From assembly GCA_016125155.1 (NCBI GenBank), contig WGMI01000003.1:155236-219235 (forward strand): a stretch of 64,000 bases of DNA, given 5' to 3'. The DNA comes from a bacterium (GTDB lineage: Bacteria; Bacteroidota; Bacteroidia; Flavobacteriales; Schleiferiaceae). The notes below the pieces were generated by a model that saw only the letters and a program-made list of their open reading frames with translations, was not told the DNA's origin and did not search any database. Shown in pieces: positions 9,753-18,602 of the stretch (its first letter is position 1; each line of letters opens with the position of its first letter). A program made the translations under genes and the position numbers.

Positions 9753-10564
9753 TGAATCTCAAAAGGCTGTGGAACGCCATCTTCTCCACGGCTCCCCATC
9801 CCAAACACCCTGCTCGCCCCTCTCGTCGCCCACCAAAGGGCACAAGGGGCGCAAAGGGCGGCGGAAATCGGATTCCGAACGCCCCCAAAGCCGATAAACC
9901 TCCACTCGCGCAATTGCTCGGTTTCCGCCCCGGCAAACCCGAGATTTATGAAATCGCCTTTCGGCACAGTTCGTCTACCGATCCTGCGGCCAAGGCGTTG
10001 AACAACCAGCGGTTGGAGTACTTGGGCGACGCCATTCTCGGTGCTGCCGTGGCCGACTATCTCTATCAGCGGTTGCCCGGGCGCAACGAGGGCTATTTGA
10101 CCCAAATGCGCTCAAAAATTGTTAGCCGCAGGAGTCTGAACGAAATCGGGTCCAAAATGCAGCTGCACCGCTTTATCGAGAGCCGGTTGCGCCGTCCGGA
10201 AAAGGGAGAGTCCGTGCTGGGCGATGCGCTCGAGGCGCTGATTGGGGCCGTCTACATCGACAAAGGCTTTGACGGGGCGCGAAAGTTTGTCGTAGAACGC
10301 ATCATCGAGCGCTTTATCAACTTCGAAGAGCTCGATCAGCAGGTGATCAGCTATAAGGGAAAGCTCATCGAATGGGCGCAAAAGCACAAAAAGCGGTTTC
10401 AGATCAAGGTCGCCCAAGAAGAAGGTGTTCGCCCCGATCGTCCCAAGTTTGTCTGCGAAATTTGGGTAGACGACCAATTGGTGTCGACCTCGAACGCCGG
10501 ATCCAAGAAAAAGGCGGAGGAAAAAACGGCCGCAATGGCGTATTCCAAACTCGGATTGGGTTGA
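9752..10564 (+). CDS. rnc: Ribonuclease III
   Basis: NNQRLEYLGDAILGAAVADYLYQRLP, ESVLGDALEALIGAVYIDKGF, and a C-terminal dsRBD ending KKKAEEKTAAMAYSKL. Confidence 0.95.
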   Translation: MNLKRLWNAIFSTAPHPKHPARPSRRPPKGTRGAKGGGNRIPNAPKADKPPLAQLLGFRPGKPEIYEIAFRHSSSTDPAAKALNNQRLEYLGDAILGAAVADYLYQRLPGRNEGYLTQMRSKIVSRRSLNEIGSKMQLHRFIESRLRRPEKGESVLGDALEALIGAVYIDKGFDGARKFVVERIIERFINFEELDQQVISYKGKLIEWAQKHKKRFQIKVAQEEGVRPDRPKFVCEIWVDDQLVSTSNAGSKKKAEEKTAAMAYSKLGLG

Positions 10565-11052
10565 AAAAGCACCGCTTAGATTGGGCCCCAGAGGCGGGAT
10601 CGATGCGGTATTTGGCTTTGCGCAGCCCCCTTGAAAACTTCACCCTGGCATTTCGACTCCATCAAGTGAGTGGTGCGGCATTTGCGCGGAATCAAGAGGA
10701 CCACACCATCGAAGAACGGGGTCAAACCGCTTGCTTTGCGCTGTTTCGAGGCTTCGATCCCCATAGTGGGGCGGCGGTGGTCTTGGTCGAGACCCAAGGC
10801 TGGTATACGAGCCCCCCTGAAACGACCGAGAACCCCGGGCTCTTTGGTCCCGAAACCCTGCTCCAAACGCGGGAAGCCACCTTGCTCAAGGACGGAGGCT
10901 CGGCCGATTTTTTGCTCTGTCTCGAAGAGGCCGAACCCGAGGCCGTCGATCGCTGGGCCGCTTGGGCCAAAGGCTGCCAAGGGGTCGAGGCGGTTTTTCA
11001 CTTTGCACCCGCACATTCTCGCGATCAAGAGCGTTTGATGTTCGACTTTTGA
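10561..11052 (+). CDS. IPExxxVDY-family-like protein, divergent
   Basis: In-frame TTG at 10561 gives LKKHRLDWAPEAGSMRYLALRSPLENFTLAFRLHQVSG..., overlapping the rnc stop (TTGA). Lies between rnc and pyk, the usual position of this Bacteroidota family; the terminal motif is degenerate (RDQERLMFDF). Confidence 0.65.
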   Translation: MKKHRLDWAPEAGSMRYLALRSPLENFTLAFRLHQVSGAAFARNQEDHTIEERGQTACFALFRGFDPHSGAAVVLVETQGWYTSPPETTENPGLFGPETLLQTREATLLKDGGSADFLLCLEEAEPEAVDRWAAWAKGCQGVEAVFHFAPAHSRDQERLMFDF

Positions 11053-11087
11053 CCCGACAAACGACCGTTTAAAACACCCCCCGCCCC

Positions 11088-12512
11088 ATGCACTTCAACA
11101 AGACCAAAATAGTCGCCACCATTGGACCCGCCAGCGATTCCGTCGAAAAGCTGCGCGAGCTGGCACTGGCTGGGGTCAATGTGTTTCGCATCAACTTTTC
11201 GCACGGTTCGCACGATGAGGCCCGGGAAATTGTGCGCCGCATTCGTAAGGTAGACGCCGAAACCCAAAAACACCTCGCCATTCTGGCCGATTTGCAGGGG
11301 CCCAAACTCCGAATCGGGGTCGTAGAAGAAGGGGCCTTGCTGCAGGTAGGCGATCGGTTGAGTTTTACGAATACGCCGGGCGTGGGTACGAACAAGCGGG
11401 TGTACATGACCTACGAGCGGTTTCCCCAGGACGTCAAGGTGGGCGAAACCGTCTTGCTGGACGATGGCAAACTGCTGCTCAAGGTGGTGGAAACCAACGG
11501 GGTCGACGAAGTGGTCGGGGAGGTAGTTCAAGGAGGCCCTCTCAAAAGCAAAAAAGGGGTCAACTTGCCCAATACGCGCATTTCGCTTCCGTGTTTGACC
11601 GAAAAGGACCTTGCCGACCTGGAAGTGGCGCTCGAAATGGAAGTGGAGTGGATTGGGCTTTCGTTTGTGCGCAATGCCCAGGACGTTTACGAATTGCGTC
11701 AACGCATCGAAGAGAAAGGGTCGCATTCGCGCATCATCGCCAAAATTGAAAAGCCCGAAGCCGTAGTCGACATCGACAACATTATCGAAGCTACCGATGG
11801 GGTGATGGTGGCCCGGGGCGATTTGGGGGTCGAAGTCCCCATGCAGGGGGTTCCGCTCATCCAGAAAATGATTGTGAGCAAATGCCACAAGGCCGCCAAG
11901 CCGGTGATTATCGCCACCCAGATGATGGAGACCATGATTACCAGCATGACGCCTACGCGGGCCGAGGTCAACGATGTGGCCAACTCGGTCCTCGATGGGG
12001 CCGACGCTATGATGTTGAGCGGAGAGACCTCGGTGGGTCAGTATCCGGTCGAGGTGGTCAAGACCATGCACAAAATCATTGCGCACATCGAGGAGACGAG
12101 CGAATCGAAAAACCGGGTCGAGAATGTGCCCCGCTACCGGAACGAGCGCTTTATCACAGATTCGATTTGCTACAACGCCGCCAAGATTGCGGATCAGATT
12201 GGGGCGGCAGGCATCTTAACCATGACGCATTCGGGCTATACAGCGTTCCGAATTTCGTCCCACCGTCCGAGGACCAACATCCTGGTTTTTACAGCCAACC
12301 GCACCATTTTGAACACGTTGAGTCTGATTTGGGGGGTACGCGGCTTTTACTACGACAACCACGCCTCTACCGATCAAACCTTTAGCGAGATCCTCCAAAT
12401 GGTGGTCGACAAGTCGATTGTCCGCAAAGGCGATTTGGTGGTCAAAATTGCCTCGATGCCGATTGGCGAAATGGGAATGACCAATACGCTGAAAATCGGA
12501 CAGGTACATTAA
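11088..12512 (+). CDS. pyk: Pyruvate kinase
   Basis: KIVATIGPASDSVEKLRELALAGVNVFRINFSHG, GDLGVEVP, ATQMMETMI..PTRAEVNDVANSVLDGADAMMLSGETSVG. Confidence 0.97.
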   Translation: MHFNKTKIVATIGPASDSVEKLRELALAGVNVFRINFSHGSHDEAREIVRRIRKVDAETQKHLAILADLQGPKLRIGVVEEGALLQVGDRLSFTNTPGVGTNKRVYMTYERFPQDVKVGETVLLDDGKLLLKVVETNGVDEVVGEVVQGGPLKSKKGVNLPNTRISLPCLTEKDLADLEVALEMEVEWIGLSFVRNAQDVYELRQRIEEKGSHSRIIAKIEKPEAVVDIDNIIEATDGVMVARGDLGVEVPMQGVPLIQKMIVSKCHKAAKPVIIATQMMETMITSMTPTRAEVNDVANSVLDGADAMMLSGETSVGQYPVEVVKTMHKIIAHIEETSESKNRVENVPRYRNERFITDSICYNAAKIADQIGAAGILTMTHSGYTAFRISSHRPRTNILVFTANRTILNTLSLIWGVRGFYYDNHASTDQTFSEILQMVVDKSIVRKGDLVVKIASMPIGEMGMTNTLKIGQVH

Positions 12513-12769
12513 CCGCGCTTCGGGTTTGTCCCATTGAGAAACCCACCGACTTCCATCGAAGGATGCTTTTGCATGACAGAGATTGCCTGGGCACTACCGG
12601 ATGGGTCTGAACCGATCATAGGTTAGGATCGGGACTGGAGGACTGGGCGCTATCGTTCGGCAAGGTGCCGGAAAGTGTCCGTTTTTTTGGATGAGCCGCT
12701 ATGTAACCGACAGTACGGACTATCCTAAACTCTTCGAAAATCCAATATCCCTTTCCATGAGCGATCCAC

Positions 12770-14299
12770 TTGACCGAGGCGCAATCGGTACCATTGAGTT
12801 GTTTTTTTTTGCGCCCCGAGGATTATGTTGATATGAAAGAGGCCATGCAGGAGGCCTATCCGCAGATGTCTGGAGCCATTTGGCAAGAGCGTCATCTGCG
12901 TACCCTGAACGAGCAGTTCCCAGAAGGTCAGATCGGAGTTCGGGTCAACGGAGAACTGGCAGGTTGTGCCTTGTCCATCATTGTTGACTATACCGCGTTT
13001 GACGAAAAGCACACCTATCGTGAGATCACGGGCGACTTTACCTTCCGAACCCACACACCTTCAGGAAACAAGCTCTACGGAATTGACATTTTTTTTCGAC
13101 CTAAATACCGGGGACTGCGGTTGGGCAGGCGGTTGTATGATTACCGAAAAGAGCTGGCAGAAAAGCTGAATTTGCGCGGTATTGTCTTTGGGGGCCGCAT
13201 CCCCAATTACCACCAATACGCCGAGGAAATGAGCCCGAGAGAATACATCGATGCCGTGCGCCGCAAAGAGATTCACGATCCGGTGCTCGATTTTCAGCTT
13301 TCGAACGACTTCCATCCAGCCAAGGTCATCAAAGGTTATTTGGAAGGTGATAAGGAGTCTCAGGAATACGCCGTTTTGCTCGAATGGGACAATGTGTACT
13401 ACGAGCGACAAGAGGCGCGTACGGCGCTGAAAAAGTCTGTGGTGCGCTTGGGGTTGGTGCAGTGGCAAATGCGGTTGTATCGCGACCTCGACGAACTGAT
13501 GCAGCAAGTCGAGTTCTTTGTCGATGCCGTTTCGGGCTATCGGGCCGATTTTGCGCTGTTTCCCGAATTCTTCAACGCACCCTTGATGTCCGAATTCAAC
13601 CATTTGTCCGAATCGGAGGCCATTCGGATGCTGGCTGGGCATACGGACGAAATCGCCCGGCGCTTTGCAGAGCTGGCCATCTCCTACAACATCAACATCA
13701 TTACGGGCAGTATGCCCGAACTCGTCGAAGGAACCTTGTTCAAAGTGGGCTATTTGTGCCGCCGAGATGGAGGGGTAGAGCGGTTTGTCAAACTCCACGT
13801 CACCCCAGACGAAGCCCGTGTTTGGGGGTTGCAAGGAGGCAGCGGACTCAAAGCCTTCGATACAGATTGCGGCCGCATTGGCATTTTGATTTGCTACGAT
13901 GTGGAATTCCCCGAGCTCAGCCGCCTGCTGGCCCAGGATGGCATCGACATTTTATTTGTCCCCTTTTTGACCGATACCCAAAACGGATATTCGCGGGTGC
14001 GCCACTGTGCCCAGGCAAGGGCCATTGAAAATGAGTGTTATGTAGCCATTGCCGGAAGCGTAGGCAACCTGCCCAAGGTGCACAATATGGACATACAATA
14101 CGCTCAGTCGGTGGTTTTTACCCCTTGCGACTTTTCGTTTCCCACCAACGGCATTAAGGCAGAAGCCACGCCGAACACTGAAATGATCCTCATTGCAGAC
14201 GTCGACATCGATTTGTTGCGCGAGCTCAATCAGTTAGGGAGCGTTCGCAATTTAAAAGACCGACGAACCGACCTGTATCAGGTGGTGAGAAAAGACTGA
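12770..14299 (+). CDS. GNAT N-acetyltransferase / carbon-nitrogen hydrolase (nitrilase superfamily) fusion
   Basis: N-terminal GNAT motif (RPKYRGLRLGRRLYDYRKEL); C-terminal nitrilase domain with FPEFF (Glu), KLHVTPDE (Lys) and ILICYDVEFPE (Cys). Start codon uncertain: TTG at 12770 or a downstream ATG. Confidence 0.85.
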   Translation: MTEAQSVPLSCFFLRPEDYVDMKEAMQEAYPQMSGAIWQERHLRTLNEQFPEGQIGVRVNGELAGCALSIIVDYTAFDEKHTYREITGDFTFRTHTPSGNKLYGIDIFFRPKYRGLRLGRRLYDYRKELAEKLNLRGIVFGGRIPNYHQYAEEMSPREYIDAVRRKEIHDPVLDFQLSNDFHPAKVIKGYLEGDKESQEYAVLLEWDNVYYERQEARTALKKSVVRLGLVQWQMRLYRDLDELMQQVEFFVDAVSGYRADFALFPEFFNAPLMSEFNHLSESEAIRMLAGHTDEIARRFAELAISYNINIITGSMPELVEGTLFKVGYLCRRDGGVERFVKLHVTPDEARVWGLQGGSGLKAFDTDCGRIGILICYDVEFPELSRLLAQDGIDILFVPFLTDTQNGYSRVRHCAQARAIENECYVAIAGSVGNLPKVHNMDIQYAQSVVFTPCDFSFPTNGIKAEATPNTEMILIADVDIDLLRELNQLGSVRNLKDRRTDLYQVVRKD

Positions 14300-14340
14300 A
14301 ACGGCCTCGGTCGTTCAGAATCAGGGCCGCAGGAAACAGC

Positions 14341-14757
14341 TCAGCAGTATTCCTCGAACGCCTGTACGAGGTTTTCCGCAATCATTTGGGCGGGACGTCC
14401 TTCGATGTGGTGGCGTTCGATCATGTGCACGAGTTCGCCGTTGCGAAACAGCGCCATCGAAGGAGACGAAGGAGGGAAGGGGGCCATCAATTCGCGGGCT
14501 TTATTGACCGCTTCTACGTCGTTTCCGGCAAAGGCCGTGACCAACCGAACGGGCTTTTTGGCGGTTGCCTGGAGCGCCAAGCGAACGGCGGGTCGGGCAT
14601 TGGCCGCGGCGCATCCGCAGACCGAATTGATCACCACGAGGGTGGTGCCGTCGGGCGCCTTAATGGCGGTTTCTGCCGAAGAGGCATCTTTTATTTCGTT
14701 GAAGCCCAGCGTTGTAAGTTCGCTGCGCATCGGGGCAATCAAATCTTCTGGATACAT
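14341..14757 (-). CDS. BrxA/BrxB (YphP/YqiW) family bacilliredoxin
   Basis: VVINSVCGCAAANARPAVRLAL (CGC motif), HMIERHHIEGRPAQMIAENL. Confidence 0.9.
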   Translation of the reverse strand: MYPEDLIAPMRSELTTLGFNEIKDASSAETAIKAPDGTTLVVINSVCGCAAANARPAVRLALQATAKKPVRLVTAFAGNDVEAVNKARELMAPFPPSSPSMALFRNGELVHMIERHHIEGRPAQMIAENLVQAFEEYC

Positions 14758-14770
14758 GGTCCGTTTTTTG

Positions 14771-14778
14771 CAAAATTA
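14771..14778 (-). promoter_or_regulatory. Candidate -7 box for the bacilliredoxin gene (TAATTTTG)
   Basis: TAnnTTTG match 13 nt upstream of the ATG. Confidence 0.4.
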
Positions 14779-14834
14779 GACAATCGAAGCAGGGGGTAGA
14801 ACGTCCGTTCTGCGAATGCCTGCTTTTTCCTGTT

Positions 14835-15020
14835 ATGAAAAACACCACTCGACACTCCTTGGTTCTGTCTGCGTTCAGCGCCCTGATGCTAAGCGCATTG
14901 CTCACAGGTACCGCCTGCAAATCGAAGCCGGTCGCCGAAGACCCCCACGCCAAAATCGACAAGGCCCACCAAGAGCATATGGATCACAACAAGGAGGAGT
15001 ACAAGAAGGATCCGCAATAG
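14835..15020 (+). CDS. Small putative lipoprotein
   Basis: 61 aa; signal peptide with lipobox-like LTGTAC followed by a short charged tail. Confidence 0.55.
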   Translation: MKNTTRHSLVLSAFSALMLSALLTGTACKSKPVAEDPHAKIDKAHQEHMDHNKEEYKKDPQ

Positions 15021-15127
15021 CCCGAAATCAGGCAAAGCGATGCAATAGGGCCTCGGTCAAGGCATCCTGATGGGCGGTCCACAAAAGGCGCTCTTACGGC
15101 CCTGCGTAGGTCGTCTATCCGACCTCA

Positions 15128-15154
15128 TTGTGGAAAGGAGCCGCTGTATTTTTG
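15128..15154 (+). promoter_or_regulatory. Candidate Bacteroidota promoter (-33 TTG, -7 TATTTTTG) for the purF-like gene
   Basis: TTG at 15128-15130 and TATTTTTG at 15147-15154, 19 nt apart start to start; ATG at 15173. Confidence 0.5.
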
Positions 15155-15172
15155 CAGGACCAAACCCCGCGG

Positions 15173-17074
15173 ATGAGCGATTACTTAACCCACGAATGTG
15201 GCATCGCGATGGTGCGGCTCCTCAAGCCGCTCTCGCACTACCTCGACAAATACGGAACCGCGCTCTACGGCCTCCACAAGATGTACCTCTTGATGGAGAA
15301 GCAGCACAACCGAGGTCAGGACGGTGCCGGGTTGGCGAACATCAAATTCGATGTAGAGCCCGGACAGCGCTACATCAGCCGCTATCGCTCCGTCGAGAGT
15401 CAACCGATTCAGGACATCTTTGGGCGGATTCAACACCGCATCGAGGAGCGGGTCAAAGACCAGCCCGAAAAGCTCAACGATCCCGCCTGGCTCAAGGCGA
15501 ATTTGCCCTTTACCGGCGAGCTGTATCTGGGTCATTTGCGCTACGGGACCTACGGGGGCAATTCGATCGAAAACTGCCATCCTTTTTTGCGCCAGAACAA
15601 CTGGATGACGCGCAATCTCGTGCTCGCGGGCAACTTCAACATGACCAACGTCGACTTGCTGTTTCAGCAGTTGGTCGATTTGGGGCAACACCCCAAGGAA
15701 AAGGCCGACACCGTGACGATCCTCGAGCGGATTGGGCACTTTTTAGACGAAGAAAACGAAGACATCTACAAAGAGCTCAAGCGCAAGGGTTTGGGCAAGG
15801 CTGAGAGCAGTCAGGAAATTGCCCGTAAAATCAACGTAGGCCGCATTTTGCGCAAGTCGGCCAAGAAGTGGGACGGGGGCTATGCGATGGCGGGTTTGTT
15901 CGGGCACGGCGATGCGTTTGTGCTCCGCGATCCTTCGGGGATTCGCCCTGCGTTTTACTACACCGACGACGAGGTGGTGGTGGTGGCCTCCGAGCGCCCG
16001 GTCATTCAGACGGCGTTTAACGTGCCCTACGATGCTGTGCACGAAATCGAACCCGGTCAGGCCTTGATTGTCAAAAAGAGCGGCAAAATCAAGCATACGG
16101 TCATCAAAGAGCCGCTCGAGCGGACTTCGTGCTCGTTTGAGCGCATTTATTTTTCCCGGGGCAGCGATGCCGATGTGTACCGGGAGCGGATCGAGTTGGG
16201 GCGCCGCTTGGTGCCTTCGGTGCTGAAGACCGTAGAAAACGATCTGGAAAACACAGTGTTCAGCTTTATTCCGAACACGGCCGAGGTGGCGTTTTACGGA
16301 ATGGTGAAGGGCATTGAAGATTGGTTAGACCGCTGGAAAGCGGAGCGGATCCGGGCGTTGCCCGCGGTGGGCAGCGAGGACGAATTGGTGCGAATCTTGG
16401 CCCAGCGCCCCCGGGCGGAAAAAGTGGCGTGGAAGGATGTGAAGATGCGGACGTTTATCAGCTCTGATCAAGGCCGGGACGATTTGGTGAGCCATGTGTA
16501 CGACATCACCTATGGCTCGGTACGGCCGAACGACCGCTTGGTTGTGATCGACGACAGCATTGTGCGGGGCACGACCCTGCGCAAGAGCATTTTGCGCATT
16601 CTGGCCCGGCTGGAGCCGCGCTCGATTGCGATCGTGTCTTCGGCTCCACAGATTCGCTATCCGGATTGCTACGGCATCGATATGGCGCGCATCGGGGATT
16701 TGGTGGCCTTTCAGGCAGCCGAGTCGCTCCACCGCGAGCGGGGCACGCGCGATGCGCTGTTTGACGCGGTGTATCGGGATGCGAAGCGGGTGGTCGAGGA
16801 CGAGAGCACGGAGCGGATCAACCATGTGCAGCGCATCTATGCGGACTTTACCGATGCGGAGCTGTCCCAGCGCATTGCGGAGTTGCTGACGCCCGAGGAT
16901 TTCCGCCCCAAGCTGGACATTTTGTTTCAAACAGTCGACGATTTGCACGCAGCCTGCCCTCAGCATACGGGCGATTGGTATTTTACGGGCAACTATCCGA
17001 CCCCGGGCGGCACGCGGGTAGCGAACAAGGCGTTTGTGTACTATATGGAAGGCCGGAAAGAGCGGGCTTATTAA
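15173..17074 (+). CDS. Amidophosphoribosyltransferase-like / class II glutamine amidotransferase-PRTase protein
   Basis: MSDYLTHECGIAMVRLL with candidate catalytic Cys9, EKQHNRGQDGAGLA, and the PRTase motif LVVIDDSIVRGTTLRKSI. ATG at 15173. Confidence 0.88.
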   Translation: MSDYLTHECGIAMVRLLKPLSHYLDKYGTALYGLHKMYLLMEKQHNRGQDGAGLANIKFDVEPGQRYISRYRSVESQPIQDIFGRIQHRIEERVKDQPEKLNDPAWLKANLPFTGELYLGHLRYGTYGGNSIENCHPFLRQNNWMTRNLVLAGNFNMTNVDLLFQQLVDLGQHPKEKADTVTILERIGHFLDEENEDIYKELKRKGLGKAESSQEIARKINVGRILRKSAKKWDGGYAMAGLFGHGDAFVLRDPSGIRPAFYYTDDEVVVVASERPVIQTAFNVPYDAVHEIEPGQALIVKKSGKIKHTVIKEPLERTSCSFERIYFSRGSDADVYRERIELGRRLVPSVLKTVENDLENTVFSFIPNTAEVAFYGMVKGIEDWLDRWKAERIRALPAVGSEDELVRILAQRPRAEKVAWKDVKMRTFISSDQGRDDLVSHVYDITYGSVRPNDRLVVIDDSIVRGTTLRKSILRILARLEPRSIAIVSSAPQIRYPDCYGIDMARIGDLVAFQAAESLHRERGTRDALFDAVYRDAKRVVEDESTERINHVQRIYADFTDAELSQRIAELLTPEDFRPKLDILFQTVDDLHAACPQHTGDWYFTGNYPTPGGTRVANKAFVYYMEGRKERAY

Positions 17075-17092
17075 TCGCTTAACTGAGATTCG

Positions 17093-17632
17093 ATGAAAAT
17101 CTACACCCGCACGGGCGATGGGGGAGAAACCGGGTTGTTTGGGGGCAAACGGGTACCGAAGTACGATTTGCGGATCGAGGCGTACGGGTCTTTGGATGAA
17201 TTGAATGCGTGGATGGGGATGATCCGCTCGGCGGGAGGCGATGCCTTGGACCCTGAGTTGCCGGGCATTCAGTCGGTGTTGTTTACGCTGGGGTCGCATT
17301 TGGCAACAGAGGACGCAGGGCTGCGCGAAAAGCTGCCCCCGTTGAGCCCGGAGCCGGAGGCGCGGTTGGAGGGAGCGATGGACCGGATGGACGAAGAGCT
17401 GGAGCCCCTGCGCAACTTTATTTTGCCGAGTGGGGCGCCGTTGGTGGCGCATTGCCATGTAGCGCGGACGGTGTGCCGCCGTGCGGAGCGAAGGGTTGCG
17501 GCCTTGGCGGCGGAGGTGGAGGTAGATGCGCTCATTGTGCGCTACCTGAACCGGCTGTCGGATTACCTCTTTGTGCTGTCGCGTAGGGCGGCAAAACAGA
17601 CCGATTCGACGGAAGAGATTTGGAAACCTTGA
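17093..17632 (+). CDS. Cob(I)alamin adenosyltransferase, PduO type
   Basis: KIYTRTGDGGETGLFGGKRVPKYDLRIEAYGSLDELNAWMGMIR ... FILPSGAPLVAHCHVARTVCRRAER. Confidence 0.94.
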   Translation: MKIYTRTGDGGETGLFGGKRVPKYDLRIEAYGSLDELNAWMGMIRSAGGDALDPELPGIQSVLFTLGSHLATEDAGLREKLPPLSPEPEARLEGAMDRMDEELEPLRNFILPSGAPLVAHCHVARTVCRRAERRVAALAAEVEVDALIVRYLNRLSDYLFVLSRRAAKQTDSTEEIWKP

Positions 17633-17654
17633 TTTACAGAGTATTAGGTTTTCG

Positions 17655-17682
17655 GTTGGTCTTGATTCGAATCTTACTTTTG
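17655..17682 (+). promoter_or_regulatory. Candidate Bacteroidota promoter (TTGG ... TACTTTTG) for the DUF2795 gene
   Basis: TACTTTTG at 17675-17682 matches TAnnTTTG, with TTGG 20 nt upstream; ATG at 17706. Confidence 0.45.
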
Positions 17683-17705
17683 CGAAAATCTGAAACCGCC
17701 TGCCC

Positions 17706-17930
17706 ATGTACTGGACTTTGGAACTTGCTTCCTATTTGAGTGATGCCCCCTGGCCGGCCACCAGAGACGAATTGGTCGACTATGCCATCCGCACCGGAGC
17801 TCCGCTCGAAGTGGTGGAGAACCTACAGGCCATTGAAGACGACGATGGAGAGGCCTACGAGTCGATTGAAGAAATTTGGCCGGACTATCCGAGCGAGGAG
17901 GACTTTCTCTGGAACGAGGACGAGTATTAA
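17706..17930 (+). CDS. DUF2795 family small acidic protein
   Basis: MYWTLELASYLSDAPWPATRDELVDYAIRTGAPLEVVENLQAIEDDDGEAYESIEEIWPDYPSEEDFLWNEDEY. Confidence 0.85.
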   Translation: MYWTLELASYLSDAPWPATRDELVDYAIRTGAPLEVVENLQAIEDDDGEAYESIEEIWPDYPSEEDFLWNEDEY

Positions 17931-17949
17931 TCCACACGGCTAGATCCTC

Positions 17950-17974
17950 ATCCCGCTTCGGCGGGATTTCTTGT
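17950..17974 (+). terminator. Rho-independent-like terminator after the DUF2795 gene
   Basis: ATCCCGC-TTCG-GCGGGAT perfect 7 bp stem with UUCG tetraloop, followed by TTCTTGTT. Confidence 0.65.
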
Positions 17975-18161
17975 TAAAGGGGGATATGGCGATGTGTTGC
18001 AGGGCTTCTGGGACGGGTTTGGGCGTATGGGGGATCGGAATGGGAACGTTGATAGAGATACGACAATGACACGGTTAGACGCTGTCTATCGCTTGTGTTT
18101 TTCGGAAATTCAATAATCTACCCATCATCACTCGGCAAGAACCGAAGCGACTGGGGAATCT

Positions 18162-18602
18162 TCACCCCACCCCCTTTAACGGAAGCAGAACCCCCTTGTT
18201 TCGCACGATTTCGGCATAGTTCCACTGCAGGTTCCACGCCTTGTCGAGCCAGCGGGCGGTTTGAACGGGATCGAGAATCGAATCGGGTTGAAGAAAAACC
18301 GAGGCGTCTTTAAAACGGCCGTTGCCCGGAATCAAGTCGGGCTCATCAAAGCTCTTCCCGCTCCAAAACATCCACCGCAGTCCGGCTTTTTGGAGACTAA
18401 AACCCGTCAAAGGATTCTTTCCATCGAACCACACTGGATGCCTGTGCCAGATTTTGGCGGTGGAATTCAGTAGATGGCCAAATAGGATTCGGCTTAGTTC
18501 AAGCGCTTTGGGTTGCCATTCAGGAGACAAGCCCTCGATATAGGCATGAATCTCGGCATGAGCGTCTGGCGGCAGTGCTTCAGTGGAGGAACAAGCACTC
18601 AT
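18162..18602 (-). CDS. DUF1801 domain protein
   Basis: HAEIHAYIEGLSPEWQPKALELSRILFG ... SLQKAGLRWMFWSGKSFDEPDLIPGNGRFKDASVFL. ATG at 18602 overlaps the glmS stop by ATGA. Confidence 0.75.
   Translation of the reverse strand: MSACSSTEALPPDAHAEIHAYIEGLSPEWQPKALELSRILFGHLLNSTAKIWHRHPVWFDGKNPLTGFSLQKAGLRWMFWSGKSFDEPDLIPGNGRFKDASVFLQPDSILDPVQTARWLDKAWNLQWNYAEIVRNKGVLLPLKGVG

Noticed and set aside
16325-17707. 460 aa minus-strand ORF opposite the purF-like gene and adenosyltransferase
   Set aside because: Arg/Pro/His-rich antisense translation across two confident genes.
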